Notes: generated by a model from the sequence alone, not told the origin. 34,059 nucleotides of DNA from an uncultured Clostridia bacterium (GCA_947589835.1 CANQCT010000013.1:1-34059); one strand, 5' to 3'. Numbered from the stretch's first letter, positions 1-8,414 are shown. Numbers and translations: made by a program.

Positions 1-106
1 ATGCAAAAGTACATGTTGAAATATAAATTGAACCGCCGTATGCCGAACGGCACGTACGGTGGTGTGAGAGGGAATAAGTAAAATAATTATTTATTCTCTA
101 CTCGAT
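1..106 (+). mobile_element. Group II intron, 3' end (domains V and VI)
   Basis: The window opens inside a group II intron. Domain V is at 32-63: a 9-bp stem (ACCGCCGTA with TACGGTGGT, one G-T wobble), a two-base CG bulge on the 3' side, then TGCC/GGCA closed by a GAAC loop. This is the size and shape of the catalytic domain of these ribozymes. Domain VI follows at about 65-100 as an AT-rich hairpin (GAGAGGGAATAA with TTATTCTCT). The intron probably ends at the AT at 105-106. The intron-encoded reverse transcriptase lies outside the window. From 107 to 298 I see only AT-rich sequence; the interrupted target cannot be named. Confidence 0.8.
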
Positions 107-298
107 TGAAATAAAAACGATGACGGTTCCCCTTACTAACAAGATTCTAGAAACTATTTTGTAATAACTTTATTAAATATAAGTATATTATAGCATTTTA
201 CAATTTTATGTCAAATTTAAAAATATTTTAAAATTATATTGAAAAAGAAATATAAAACCAGTATAATAAAAATGTAAACTAAAAAAGGAGCGATAAAA

Positions 299-638
299 AT
301 GCCTAAAAATGTAGATAATGAAATTCAAAAGTTTGTTAAAGCAATTCAGGAACTTTTAGGAGAAAGATTAAAAAAAGTTATATTATATGGTTCTTATGCA
401 AGACGGAGATTACAATAAACAGTCAGATGTAGATATAATGATTTTAACAGATTTATCTTTTAAAGAAATTGAAGATTATAGAGACAAAGTATCAGATATA
501 GCTTATGATATTGAGTTAGATACAGGTATTATTTTATCTCCAGTAATAAAGAATATAGAAAAATACAATTCTAGAGTTAAATTTATACCATTTTATAAAA
601 ATGTTCAAAAAGAAGGAGTTGTTCTAGTGAATGGATAA
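299..638 (+). CDS. MNT-type nucleotidyltransferase (antitoxin-like), +1 frameshift at CGG
   Basis: Minimal nucleotidyltransferase of the MNT/HEPN toxin-antitoxin class, whose members use ATP to modify the partner HEPN toxin. The ATG at 299 follows a good ribosome site (AAAGGAG). Frame 1 encodes the family start and the first half of the active-site motif, GSYAR, then reaches an in-frame CGG codon (404-406) and stops at a TAA four codons later. If the C at 404 is skipped, the reading continues G-D-Y-N-K-Q-S-D-V-D-I-M-I, exactly the expected GSxARG(D)...SDxD motif, and runs to 638. The joined product is 112 residues, a normal family length. The HEPN partner gene overlaps its end at 631. The gene may be a decayed pseudogene, since its partner is degenerate, or may be decoded by frameshifting like three other genes here. 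Confidence 0.85.
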
Positions 639-824
639 AGAAACCATAGAAAGTTTTGCAAGATATAGATAGATATAGCTCAAGCTCAAAGAATACGAGA
701 AGATAGTGATTATGACGATAATTATGAACCATCCTTTGAAAAAACAGAGCAGCAAATAAAAACAGCTGAAGAATTGATTAAATTGGTTGAAGAGTATATA
801 AATAATTATTATAAAAAAAATTAA
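631..824 (+). pseudogene. HEPN-domain toxin remnant with internal deletion
   Basis: Starting at ATG 631, overlapping the end of the nucleotidyltransferase gene and preceded by AGAAGGAG, the frame encodes MDKETIESFARYR and then a TAG. A second frame continues to 824 with REDSDYDDNY followed by an amphipathic helix, which resembles the C-terminal end of PF05168-type HEPN proteins (about 130 residues). The two ends together give only about 60 residues, so the central part of the domain is missing. The junction lies in a short GATA-rich stretch around 660-680. Unlike the other broken frames in this window, there is no CGG at the break. This copy is very probably non-functional. Confidence 0.7.
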
Positions 825-883
825 GATTATAAAGATGCTTAAAAGAAAAAATGAATAAGCATAATATGAAAATTTAAAAAAAT

Positions 884-912
884 AGCAGGAAATTTACCTG
901 TTATTTTTTTAT
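884..912 (+). terminator. Rho-independent terminator after the MNT/HEPN pair
   Basis: AGCAGG pairs with CCTGTT around an AAATTTA loop and is followed by a run of seven T. It closes the toxin-antitoxin remnant. Confidence 0.7.
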
Positions 913-945
913 TTTCTTATATTTCTAAAATAAAAAACATTAAGC

Positions 946-973
946 ACAAATTCTCCTATTTTGTCATATTATG
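946..973 (+). promoter_or_regulatory. Possible sporulation (sigma-K-like) promoter of cotJ
   Basis: An AC at 946-947, a 17-base gap and CATATTATG at 965 resemble the mother-cell sigma-K pattern (AC, then CATAnnnTA). The position, about 45 bases before the cotJA start, and the spore-coat genes downstream fit. The match is short and the background AT-rich, so this is tentative. Confidence 0.3.
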
Positions 974-1009
974 TAGTATAAACAAAAAAATAAGGAGGAA
1001 GAAAAAAAC

Positions 1010-1390
1010 ATGTTTAATCGTTATAGAAGATGTTGCTGCCAAAATAACTATAACCCAGAAGTAATAGAAAGCTTATGCAAAAATGTAGGCACTTGTGCTG
1101 AATATGAAGATTCAAATAATTCTGGTTGTGGATGTGGTTGTATGCAAAATATGCAAACAAACTGCAGTTGTGGTTTTGATGACGAAGTAAGTGCATTTCC
1201 ATCAAACCCTATGTTAGCACAAAGTTATGTTCCTGTTCAAGAAATGAACAAAACCTTCACACCAAAATGTGGTTTAAAAATGGGAACTATTTTTCCAGAA
1301 CTAGTAAGCCCTTATGTACCAGGTCAAGGAATGGCAGAAATTGAATATTTAAAAAATTCAAATGAAATTGGGGAGGGATGTAACAGATGA
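1010..1390 (+). CDS. cotJA: Spore coat-associated protein CotJA, Cys-rich N-terminus
   Basis: First gene of the cotJ spore-coat operon, which builds an inner-coat component of the endospore. Residues about 70-115 carry the CotJA domain: YVPVQEMNKTFTP followed by GTIFPELVSPYVPGQG. The ATG follows AAGGAGGAAG. The protein has 126 residues against roughly 80 in the usual family member. The extra length is an N-terminal stretch rich in Cys and Asn, with CCC at residues 8-10, CGCGC around 40-44 and a CSC further on. Such clusters could form disulfide cross-links in the coat or bind metal; that is inference. The stop overlaps the next start. Confidence 0.88.
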   Translation: MFNRYRRCCCQNNYNPEVIESLCKNVGTCAEYEDSNNSGCGCGCMQNMQTNCSCGFDDEVSAFPSNPMLAQSYVPVQEMNKTFTPKCGLKMGTIFPELVSPYVPGQGMAEIEYLKNSNEIGEGCNR

Positions 1391-1797
1391 TGAACAATAG
1401 TGATATGTTTGGTGGATGTAGTGATACAATTACAAATTGTAATTGCAATTATACTCCTCAAGGAATTAATGCGGCATTTGGATATAATACAGCAAACGAA
1501 GAAAATAACAATAACACAGGATGTGGCTGTATGTCAAATAATGACAATATGGAAACAAGACAAGAAATGCTAAATAAAATTAGAAGTTTAGACTTTGCAA
1601 TAGTAGAGCTTGCTGAATATTTAGATACTCATCCAGATGATAGAAAAGCTATTTGTTTACACAAAGAATATGCTAATCAGTATAGAGAGCTAACAGATAG
1701 TTATCAAAAAGTTTATGGGCCACTTACAATTAACTGCCCATGCAATAAATGGAGATGGCTAGAAGAACCATGGCCATGGGAAGGAGGAATGTGTTAA
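1387..1797 (+). CDS. cotJB: Spore coat protein CotJB, Cys-rich N-terminus
   Basis: Second cotJ gene. The ATG at 1387 overlaps the cotJA stop by four bases (ATGA), so translation is probably coupled. Residues about 57-136 are the CotJB domain: a helical start (ETRQEMLNKIRSLDFAIVEL), then YLDTHPDDRKA and a Trp/Pro-rich end, WRWLEEPWPWEGG. Family members are usually about 80-90 residues; this one has 136 because of an N-terminal extension with GGCSD, NCNCNY and TGCGCMS. The extension resembles that of CotJA upstream, so the whole operon seems to have acquired Cys-rich tails. Confidence 0.9.
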   Translation: MMNNSDMFGGCSDTITNCNCNYTPQGINAAFGYNTANEENNNNTGCGCMSNNDNMETRQEMLNKIRSLDFAIVELAEYLDTHPDDRKAICLHKEYANQYRELTDSYQKVYGPLTINCPCNKWRWLEEPWPWEGGMC

Positions 1798-1798
1798 T

Positions 1799-2440
1799 AT
1801 GTGGACATATAACAAAGTATTACAATACCCAATTAATATTAAATGCCCTAATGCAAAGCTTGCAAAATTCATCATTTCACAATATGGTGGACCAGATGGA
1901 GAACTTGCTGCATCACTTAGATATTTAAGTCAAAGATTTGGAATGCCAGATCAAAAATCTAAAGCTGTTTTAAATGATATTGGTACAGAAGAGTTAGCCC
2001 ACTTAGAAATGGTTGGAACCATAGTACACCAATTAACAGAAGGCTTATCAGCAGAAGAAATAAAAGCAGCAGGCTTAGGAGATTATTATACAGACCATGG
2101 TGTAGATGTATACCCACAATCAGCAGCAGGAACACCATTTACAGCAGCATATATTGCATGCAAAGGTGATCCAATAGCTAACTTACAAGAAGATTTAGCA
2201 GCTGAGCAAAAAGCTAGAGCAACTTACGAAAAGTTAATAGATTTATGCGCTGATGATCCAGATGTATTAGATCCACTTCGTTTCTTAAGACAAAGAGAAA
2301 TTGTTCACTTCCAAAGATTCGGAGAAGCACTTCGTGGAGTACAAGATAAATTAGCAGAAAAAAGATTTTATATGAATAATATGAATTGCAACAATAATGA
2401 TCATAAAGATAATGACTGTGGCTTCGAAAATAATAATTAA
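1799..2440 (+). CDS. cotJC: CotJC, manganese-catalase-like spore coat protein
   Basis: Third gene of the cotJ operon, starting one base after the cotJB stop with GGAGGAATG as ribosome site. CotJC belongs to the non-haem manganese catalase family, a four-helix ferritin-like fold with a di-manganese centre. Expected ligands are visible: E35 (GPDGELAAS), E65 and H68 (GTEELAHLEM), a Glu near 136 (EDLAAEQKAR) and H170 (REIVHFQRF). The protein has 213 residues; the last 20 form an Asn-, Asp- and Cys-containing tail echoing the Cys-rich extensions of CotJA and CotJB. Likely roles are coat assembly and peroxide protection of the spore. Confidence 0.93.
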   Translation: MWTYNKVLQYPINIKCPNAKLAKFIISQYGGPDGELAASLRYLSQRFGMPDQKSKAVLNDIGTEELAHLEMVGTIVHQLTEGLSAEEIKAAGLGDYYTDHGVDVYPQSAAGTPFTAAYIACKGDPIANLQEDLAAEQKARATYEKLIDLCADDPDVLDPLRFLRQREIVHFQRFGEALRGVQDKLAEKRFYMNNMNCNNNDHKDNDCGFENNN

Positions 2441-2459
2441 GTAAAAATATAAAAAATTA

Positions 2460-2507
2460 GGGAAATACTAGCAAATGTATAATTACTAGTTTTTCCCGCT
2501 TTTTTTG
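2460..2507 (+). terminator. Terminator of the cotJ operon
   Basis: GGGAAATACTAG pairs with CTAGTTTTTCCC (one mismatch) and is followed by GC and a run of seven T. Confidence 0.9.
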
Positions 2508-2748
2508 TGTTTATTAAAAATCAATTAAATTCAAAAATAGACAAATAAATTCAAAAATAGGCAAAAAATTCAAAAAAATTAAATTTAAAAATTGGAAAAA
2601 TAAAAATAAAAAACTAACACATAATAATAACGAAAAAATAGTTCCATTAAACTGTTTTTGAAGCTAACGAAAAAACATTAAAAACTATATATTAAAACAT
2701 TTTAGCTTAAATAAATATATAAAAATTTAATGGAGAAAGGTGTTAAAA
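2508..2748 (+). repeat. AT-rich intergenic stretch with a 20-bp direct repeat
   Basis: The gap between cotJC and the cohesin gene is over 85% A+T. At 2528-2577 a 20-base unit (core AAATTCAAAAATAG) occurs about two and a half times in tandem. The rest is A-rich sequence with no clear gene or structure until the ribosome site GGAGAAAGG at 2732. Confidence 0.5.
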
Positions 2749-3774
2749 ATGAAAAAACTTTATTCTTTAATAGGAATATTATTTCTTACAATAATATTAT
2801 TAGTTCAATCTACTACAACAGTTTTTGCACAAGAATTAAAACTAGAAACAGTTGAAGTAAATGTTAATAAAACTAAAATTGCTCCAGGGCAGGAAGTAAC
2901 TTTAACTACTAGTTTTGGCAAAGCATTAGGTGCATATACAATAACTGCACAATATGACCAAAATGTATTTGATTATGTACGTTCAGATGGCGGAGAAGCT
3001 AGCAATCAAGATGGAAAAGTAATTCTTACTTATTACTATTCACAAGGAAAAGAAAGCCCAAGAACTAGTGCAACTATTACATTTAAAGCAAAAACTACAA
3101 TTTATGCAGATACACCTACAGACTTTTCTGTAACATTAACAGGACTATCAAACCCAGATAATAGCGAAGAATATGAAGATATTACTGAAGCATTTAAAAA
3201 GGATGTTTTAGTGCAACCAAACTATGTAAACTACAACTTAAAATTAGAATATACAGGAATAATTTTACCAAATTTAGAAAAGAATATGAATTTAATTACA
3301 GAATCTGCTTTGGGTAAAAATTATGATCATGTTAGACTAACTGCTACTGTAACTAAAACACCATCAAAAAATGCAACTGTAAAACTAATGGCAATGGACG
3401 ATGAAGATGCACAAGTAGATTTAATTCACAGCGGATGGGGTGAAGAAGGTGGATACAAACTTGGCGGAAAAGATGTAAAACAAGTTTTAGCATTAAGAGG
3501 AGAATTTAGTGAAATTGGAGATTATACAATACACGTGAAATTAATAGATAGAGATAATGAAGATAAAACTATTGTAGAAAAGAACTTTAATATAAAAGTA
3601 GGTGAGCAAACTACTTCAGAAACTGAAAAAAATAAAGGTCAGCAAACAGAAGCTAATAAAGAAAATAAGCCATCTACTTTACCAAAAGCAGGTGGAACAG
3701 AGTTTACTGCTATAACAATTGTTGCAATTATTTCAGCAACTGCATATTTATACTATACTAAAAAATCTAGCTAA
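2749..3774 (+). CDS. Secreted cohesin-domain surface protein with LPKAG sorting signal
   Basis: Extracellular protein of 341 residues. I place the start at ATG 2749, eight bases after GGAGAAAGG, rather than at the in-frame GTG at 2740 inside that site. Residues 1-28 are a signal peptide ending VFA. Residues about 30-155 form a cohesin-type beta sandwich (KTKIAPGQEVTL..., GAYTITAQYDQNVF), the domain that holds dockerins. A second beta-rich region at about 160-285 is not recognised. A polar linker leads to LPKAG (311-315), a hydrophobic segment and a KK-containing tail, the layout of a sortase substrate, though LPxTG-type signals normally have Thr before Gly. The next gene is a sortase, and the gene after that contains a dockerin, so the three may act together. 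Confidence 0.8.
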   Translation: MKKLYSLIGILFLTIILLVQSTTTVFAQELKLETVEVNVNKTKIAPGQEVTLTTSFGKALGAYTITAQYDQNVFDYVRSDGGEASNQDGKVILTYYYSQGKESPRTSATITFKAKTTIYADTPTDFSVTLTGLSNPDNSEEYEDITEAFKKDVLVQPNYVNYNLKLEYTGIILPNLEKNMNLITESALGKNYDHVRLTATVTKTPSKNATVKLMAMDDEDAQVDLIHSGWGEEGGYKLGGKDVKQVLALRGEFSEIGDYTIHVKLIDRDNEDKTIVEKNFNIKVGEQTTSETEKNKGQQTEANKENKPSTLPKAGGTEFTAITIVAIISATAYLYYTKKSS

Positions 3775-3826
3775 AAAATTTTTCAAAACCTAAAATTCTA
3801 ACAAACTATAAATATTCTTAAATAAA

Positions 3827-3872
3827 GAGCGGATACTAAGTATATAAAAATACTTAGTTCCTGCTCAATTTT
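3827..3872 (+). terminator. Terminator between cohesin gene and sortase
   Basis: GAGCGGATACTAAGTA pairs with TACTTAGTTCCTGCTC around an A-rich loop (two mismatches), followed by AATTTT. The T run is short, so some read-through into the sortase gene is plausible. Confidence 0.6.
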
Positions 3873-3919
3873 ACATAAAACTTAAAATCATAAAAGTTAT
3901 TATACAAGTGAGGTACATT

Positions 3920-4639
3920 ATGAAAGAAAAAATTGGAAAGATAATTAGAATAATATTATGGATATTTATAATTGTTGCTAGTATTTATATAGCTTATGGA
4001 ATATATAGAGAAAGTAGAATAAGAGATTATGAAGAAGGAGATCTTATACAACTCCCAGAAAATTCTATTACAAATGAAGCAGAAACAAATGAAATTGCAA
4101 ACGAAGCGGAAAATAATAATGTAGAAGAAAACACACAGAATACTCAAACACAAGCCACACCAACACCAAAGCCTTCAACTAGTACACCAAAACCTACAAG
4201 CAACACTGAAGAAAAGCTTCCAAATGAAATACCTACAACATACAAAGGCTATACAGTATCAGCTAGACTAACAATATCTAAAATAAACCTTGACACTTAT
4301 GTTTTTCAAAATCATAGTAAAGCCGCATTAGATGTTGGCTTAACAAGATATTATGGGCCAAATGCAAATGAAGTAGGAAATTATTGTATAGCAGGTCACA
4401 ATTTTCTTAGAAAGAATATGTTTGGAAGGCTAACAGAACTAAAAAAGGGAGATAAATTCACTTTAACAGATAAAAAGCACGGAGCTGTTACTTACAAAAT
4501 ATATGATATATACAAAGTAAAGCCTGAACAAACTGAGGTTTTGTCACAGGAAACAAATGGTAAAAAAGAAATTACATTAATTACGTGTAGTGATTATACA
4601 AGTAGAAGAATTATTGTGAAGGCAAGAGAAGAAATTTAA
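3920..4639 (+). CDS. Class D sortase (transpeptidase)
   Basis: Membrane-anchored cysteine transpeptidase that attaches proteins to the cell envelope. The ATG at 3920 lies six bases after GTGAGG; an in-frame GTG at 3908 would fall within that site. Residues about 9-26 are a transmembrane anchor, then a Glu/Asn- and Thr/Pro-rich linker to about 100, then the sortase barrel. Catalytic residues: H160 (CIAGHN), C223 (LITCSD) and R229/R230 (TSRRIIV). The TLITCxxY motif and small size fit class D. The likely substrate is the LPKAG protein just upstream, and the gene pair forms a small surface module with the wall hydrolase downstream. Confidence 0.9.
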   Translation: MKEKIGKIIRIILWIFIIVASIYIAYGIYRESRIRDYEEGDLIQLPENSITNEAETNEIANEAENNNVEENTQNTQTQATPTPKPSTSTPKPTSNTEEKLPNEIPTTYKGYTVSARLTISKINLDTYVFQNHSKAALDVGLTRYYGPNANEVGNYCIAGHNFLRKNMFGRLTELKKGDKFTLTDKKHGAVTYKIYDIYKVKPEQTEVLSQETNGKKEITLITCSDYTSRRIIVKAREEI

Positions 4640-4649
4640 AAAATAATCA

Positions 4650-4740
4650 GCATCTTGCTTCGTTAGACTGCGTTTGAAATCGAATCAATGTACCATAAGT
4701 ACACCTCATCGATTTCAAACTTGTCTGCCTTGCAATATAC
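4650..4740. repeat. Long imperfect hairpin between sortase and hydrolase genes
   Basis: A 12-bp perfect inverted repeat (GTTTGAAATCGA at 4672, its complement at 4709) holds an inner TGTAC/GTACA hairpin and is flanked by shorter outward pairings (AGAC/GTCT, TTGC/GCAA). There is no T run, so it is not a standard terminator. It may be a small dispersed palindromic element or an RNA-processing site. It occurs once in this window and is unrelated to the other repeat families here. Confidence 0.6.
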
Positions 4741-4785
4741 TAATTCTTTTTTAAATTATTTAGTTTATAGATAGAGAGGAACAAA

Positions 4786-7700
4786 ATGAAAAAAATAGTG
4801 AGAATAATTTTGCTAGTAATACTAGGTTTAATAATAACTTTTTTCATTATATTTTCTTTACTGCAAAATAATGTAGCAGACCAGCAAAAACGAATATCTA
4901 CTACATTTCCTGAAAGTTATAAACCATATATACAAGAGCTAAAAAGCCAGCACCCAAATTGGGAATTTAAAGCATTATATACTAATTTAGATTGGAATTA
5001 TGTAATAGGTAAGGAAAACGTCTATGGAAAAAATTTAGTGCCAAAATCATATTCTGATAGTTGGAAAAATACAAAAAAAGGTGAATATAATGTAGAAATA
5101 GATGCAGGATGGGTAGATAGTTCAAAGCAAGCAGTTGAATATGCAATGGATCCAAGAAATTTTTTAAATTCTGTTAGGGTATTTCAATTTGAAGAACTAT
5201 CATACAATTCAAACACTAATAATGTAAGCAATATTGAAAAAATACTTTATGGTACAGAATTTTATAACAAAATTGTAGAATACAAAACATCAACAGGCAG
5301 TAATGTAGTAACTAATAAAAAATATTCAGATTTAATTTTAACAGCTGCTAAAACATCTGATGTAAGTGGATTTCACTTAGCATCTCGTATAAAACAAGAG
5401 GTAGGGCCATTTTTATCTCATAGTTCAATTAGCGGAACGGTAGAAGGATACAAGGGCTTATATAACTTTTATAATATTGGAGCAACAAGCTCATCTGAAC
5501 CATTAGGAGCTATAAAAAATGGACTTCAATTTGCCAAAGATGGAAAAGGCGCAAGTAGTAGCACAAAATCAAAATATTTAATACCATGGAACACAAAAGA
5601 AAAAGCAATTACTGGTGGAGCAATTTTTATAGGATCTAGTTATATAAATTTAGGGCAAAATACTATTTATTTGCAAAAATTTCATATTGTAGATAATAGC
5701 GGAGATGATAACCTTTTTTGGCATCAATATATGACAAATGTACTTGCACCATACAGCGAATCTAAGCTTATATATAATGGCTATTCAAATAGTCAAATGC
5801 TAAATTCTTCTAATTCTTTTATTGTGCCAATTTATGAAAATTTACCAGAACTTCCATGTATTAGTCCTGCCATTAATTCAAAAGACTATATAAGTGATAA
5901 TAAAAAAGTATATTCAAATGTATCTGGAAGTTTAAATATTAGAACAGGTCCAGGTACTTCTTATGATGTAATAACAAGTGTTAGTCCAAAAGAAGTAATG
6001 ACAAGAATAGCAAAAGGTAGGCAAACAGGAGAGTTATGGGATAGAGTTCGCTTAGAAAATGGTATTGTTGGCTATGTTTTTCAAAATTATATAAAAGAAG
6101 TAAAAGATATACCTATTGAGCAAATAAAATTATCTTTAGAAAATACAACTTTGCAAAAAGGAGAAAATGCTAATTTAAAAGTTGAAATAACGCCATCTAA
6201 TGCAACTAACAAAACTTTAGAATATACTTCTAACAATTCTGGAGTAGTTACAGTAGATAGCACAGGAAAGCTTTTTGGGGTAAGTTCTGGAAAAGCTACA
6301 ATTACAGCAAAAGCAAAAAATGGCGTAACTGCAAGTATAGATGTAACAGTATACAGCAAAGTAACAGGAATAAAATTAAAAGAGCAGGACTTATGCTTAG
6401 AAGTTGGGCAAAGCTATAATGTAGTTCCAATAATACTTCCAGAAGATGCAAATAATAAAAAGGTAAATTATTATTCTTCTGAGGAAAATATAGCAACTAT
6501 TGATCAAAACGGAAAGCTACAAGCTATATCTAATGGAAATACCACCATAAAAGCAGTAACAGAAGAAGGAAACTTTGAAAGTGAAATAATGCTTACTGTA
6601 ATACCAAAATTAGAAGAAGGTGCAATTACATTTGAAAGCCCATTACAAGTTACTGCAAATCAAATTACCGGAATAGAAGAAAAAACAACAGTAAAAGAAT
6701 TACTAGAAAAAATTAAAACTGATTATAGGTTAGAAGTATTAAATAAATCTAATGAAATATTAGCAGAAGAAAAATTTGTAGGAACAGAAAGCAAAATTAG
6801 AGTGTATGATGAAGATAATTTAATTATAGAATATAGAGTAATTATATATGGAGATGTAAATGGAGATGGAAAAATAAATAGTATAGATTTATTAGTATTG
6901 CAAAGACACATATTAGAACTAAAACCGCTAGAAGGTATGTTTTTAAAGGCTGGAAATATTGCAAAAAACGGAAAATCACCATCATCAGTAGATTTGCTAA
7001 AAATACAAAGGCATATTTTAAACTTAAAGCAAATTGAGCAAACTTCTAGTGTAGCTAATATACAAATTCAGGCAAAAACTGATTTACAAATGCCAAATGA
7101 GGAAGCAAGTGAACGTGGGCAAAGTGCTACATTAGCTAATCAATCAAGTAAAACTAAAAACTCAGTAATTGAATTAAAACCAAGCAAAGAAACTGTAAAA
7201 AAAGACGAAGAATTTACTGTTACAATAAATGCTAAAAACTTAAATGTGGCAGCTTATGATATTAATCTTCATTTTGATTCTAATAAACTTGAGCTTATTT
7301 CAGAAGCGGAAAATATAAATGAAAAAGAAAATAATTTGCTTTATACGTGGTTTGATGAAAAAGGAGAAAAAACTATAAACGAAAACAAAGAGTTAGCTAA
7401 ATTCAATTTCAAAGCAAAAGAAGATGGGGTAAATAACTTTTCACTTGAAGGAAATTTCTATAACGAACAAGAAAAATTATTGCAACCAAAAATAGAAGTA
7501 GCAGAAGTAAAAATAGGAGAAACTATTAACACAAGTGAAGAAAATGCTGTAAATACAAATCAAAGTGATAATATAGAAAATACGAATAATAGTGAAAATA
7601 TAATTCAAAATAGTGATCCAAACAATGCAAACTTAGCAGTTCTTCGTTTAGATAAACCAGGAATAATACCCGACTTTAAAGCAGACATTAAAGAATACTA

Positions 7701-8394
7701 TATTACAGTAAATGAAAGTGTACAAAACTTAGAAATTACAACAATTCCAGAAAACTCGAATTCTACAATAAATATAACAGGAAACCAAAATTTAAAAAGT
7801 GGTTTAAATACTATTATAATAAAAGTAAATTCAGAAAACAGTAAAAAGCAAACAGAATATAAAATTTATGTAACAAAAACAGCAAATGAAGAAACTGCAA
7901 ATGCGAAACTAGAAACATTAGCTATTGAAAATGCTACATTAGAGCATGACTTTATTGAAAATATTACAGATTACACAGCTGTAGTAGATAACAATGTGCA
8001 AAATTTAAACATTTTAGCAATTCCGCAAAATGAAAATGCAAAAGTAGAAATAGCAGGAGCAAATAATTTAAAAATTGGAGATAATAATATAACAGTAACT
8101 GTATATGCAGAAAATGGGGTTACATTTAAAAAGTATAAAATTACTGTTCATAGAAGAAATGAGAAAGAACAAAAAGAGCAGGAAGAAAAGCAAGCTCAGC
8201 AAAATAATAATGCAAACATTGAAAAAGTAAGTACAATAGATAACAGCACGCAAATAGTAGATGTAAGGCAAAAAAATATCCAGCTACAAAGCCAAAATAG
8301 TTTATGGCTTATATGTGGAATACTTCTTGCTATGTTAGTTTTGGGCATTGTGGTAATTAGAATTTTTAAGAAAATGAGAAAATTACAATTATAA
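4786..8394 (+). CDS. Multidomain cell-wall glucosaminidase with dockerin and cohesin domains
   Basis: Envelope protein of 1202 residues, probably a peptidoglycan N-acetylglucosaminidase. Order: N-terminal membrane anchor (about 5-27); glucosaminidase domain (about 40-330) with the putative catalytic Glu in ASRIKQEVGPF and the family motif LYNFYNIGAT; bacterial SH3 (about 376-440, SLNIRTGPGTSYDVI); two Big2 Ig-like domains (about 442-525 and 526-607); a dockerin (about 686-751, GDVNGDGKINSIDLLVLQRH) whose second calcium loop is degenerate (GNIAKNGKSPSSVDLL); a cohesin-like domain (about 790-912); two cadherin-like beta-sandwich domains (about 948-1031 and 1038-1122); a polar Glu/Gln-rich stretch; a C-terminal transmembrane helix (about 1171-1193). 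Both anchors suggest tight membrane attachment. Carrying a dockerin and a cohesin on one chain is unusual. Confidence 0.88.
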   Translation: MKKIVRIILLVILGLIITFFIIFSLLQNNVADQQKRISTTFPESYKPYIQELKSQHPNWEFKALYTNLDWNYVIGKENVYGKNLVPKSYSDSWKNTKKGEYNVEIDAGWVDSSKQAVEYAMDPRNFLNSVRVFQFEELSYNSNTNNVSNIEKILYGTEFYNKIVEYKTSTGSNVVTNKKYSDLILTAAKTSDVSGFHLASRIKQEVGPFLSHSSISGTVEGYKGLYNFYNIGATSSSEPLGAIKNGLQFAKDGKGASSSTKSKYLIPWNTKEKAITGGAIFIGSSYINLGQNTIYLQKFHIVDNSGDDNLFWHQYMTNVLAPYSESKLIYNGYSNSQMLNSSNSFIVPIYENLPELPCISPAINSKDYISDNKKVYSNVSGSLNIRTGPGTSYDVITSVSPKEVMTRIAKGRQTGELWDRVRLENGIVGYVFQNYIKEVKDIPIEQIKLSLENTTLQKGENANLKVEITPSNATNKTLEYTSNNSGVVTVDSTGKLFGVSSGKATITAKAKNGVTASIDVTVYSKVTGIKLKEQDLCLEVGQSYNVVPIILPEDANNKKVNYYSSEENIATIDQNGKLQAISNGNTTIKAVTEEGNFESEIMLTVIPKLEEGAITFESPLQVTANQITGIEEKTTVKELLEKIKTDYRLEVLNKSNEILAEEKFVGTESKIRVYDEDNLIIEYRVIIYGDVNGDGKINSIDLLVLQRHILELKPLEGMFLKAGNIAKNGKSPSSVDLLKIQRHILNLKQIEQTSSVANIQIQAKTDLQMPNEEASERGQSATLANQSSKTKNSVIELKPSKETVKKDEEFTVTINAKNLNVAAYDINLHFDSNKLELISEAENINEKENNLLYTWFDEKGEKTINENKELAKFNFKAKEDGVNNFSLEGNFYNEQEKLLQPKIEVAEVKIGETINTSEENAVNTNQSDNIENTNNSENIIQNSDPNNANLAVLRLDKPGIIPDFKADIKEYYITVNESVQNLEITTIPENSNSTINITGNQNLKSGLNTIIIKVNSENSKKQTEYKIYVTKTANEETANAKLETLAIENATLEHDFIENITDYTAVVDNNVQNLNILAIPQNENAKVEIAGANNLKIGDNNITVTVYAENGVTFKKYKITVHRRNEKEQKEQEEKQAQQNNNANIEKVSTIDNSTQIVDVRQKNIQLQSQNSLWLICGILLAMLVLGIVVIRIFKKMRKLQL

Positions 8395-8414
8395 GTTAAT
8401 AGTTTTATAACTAA

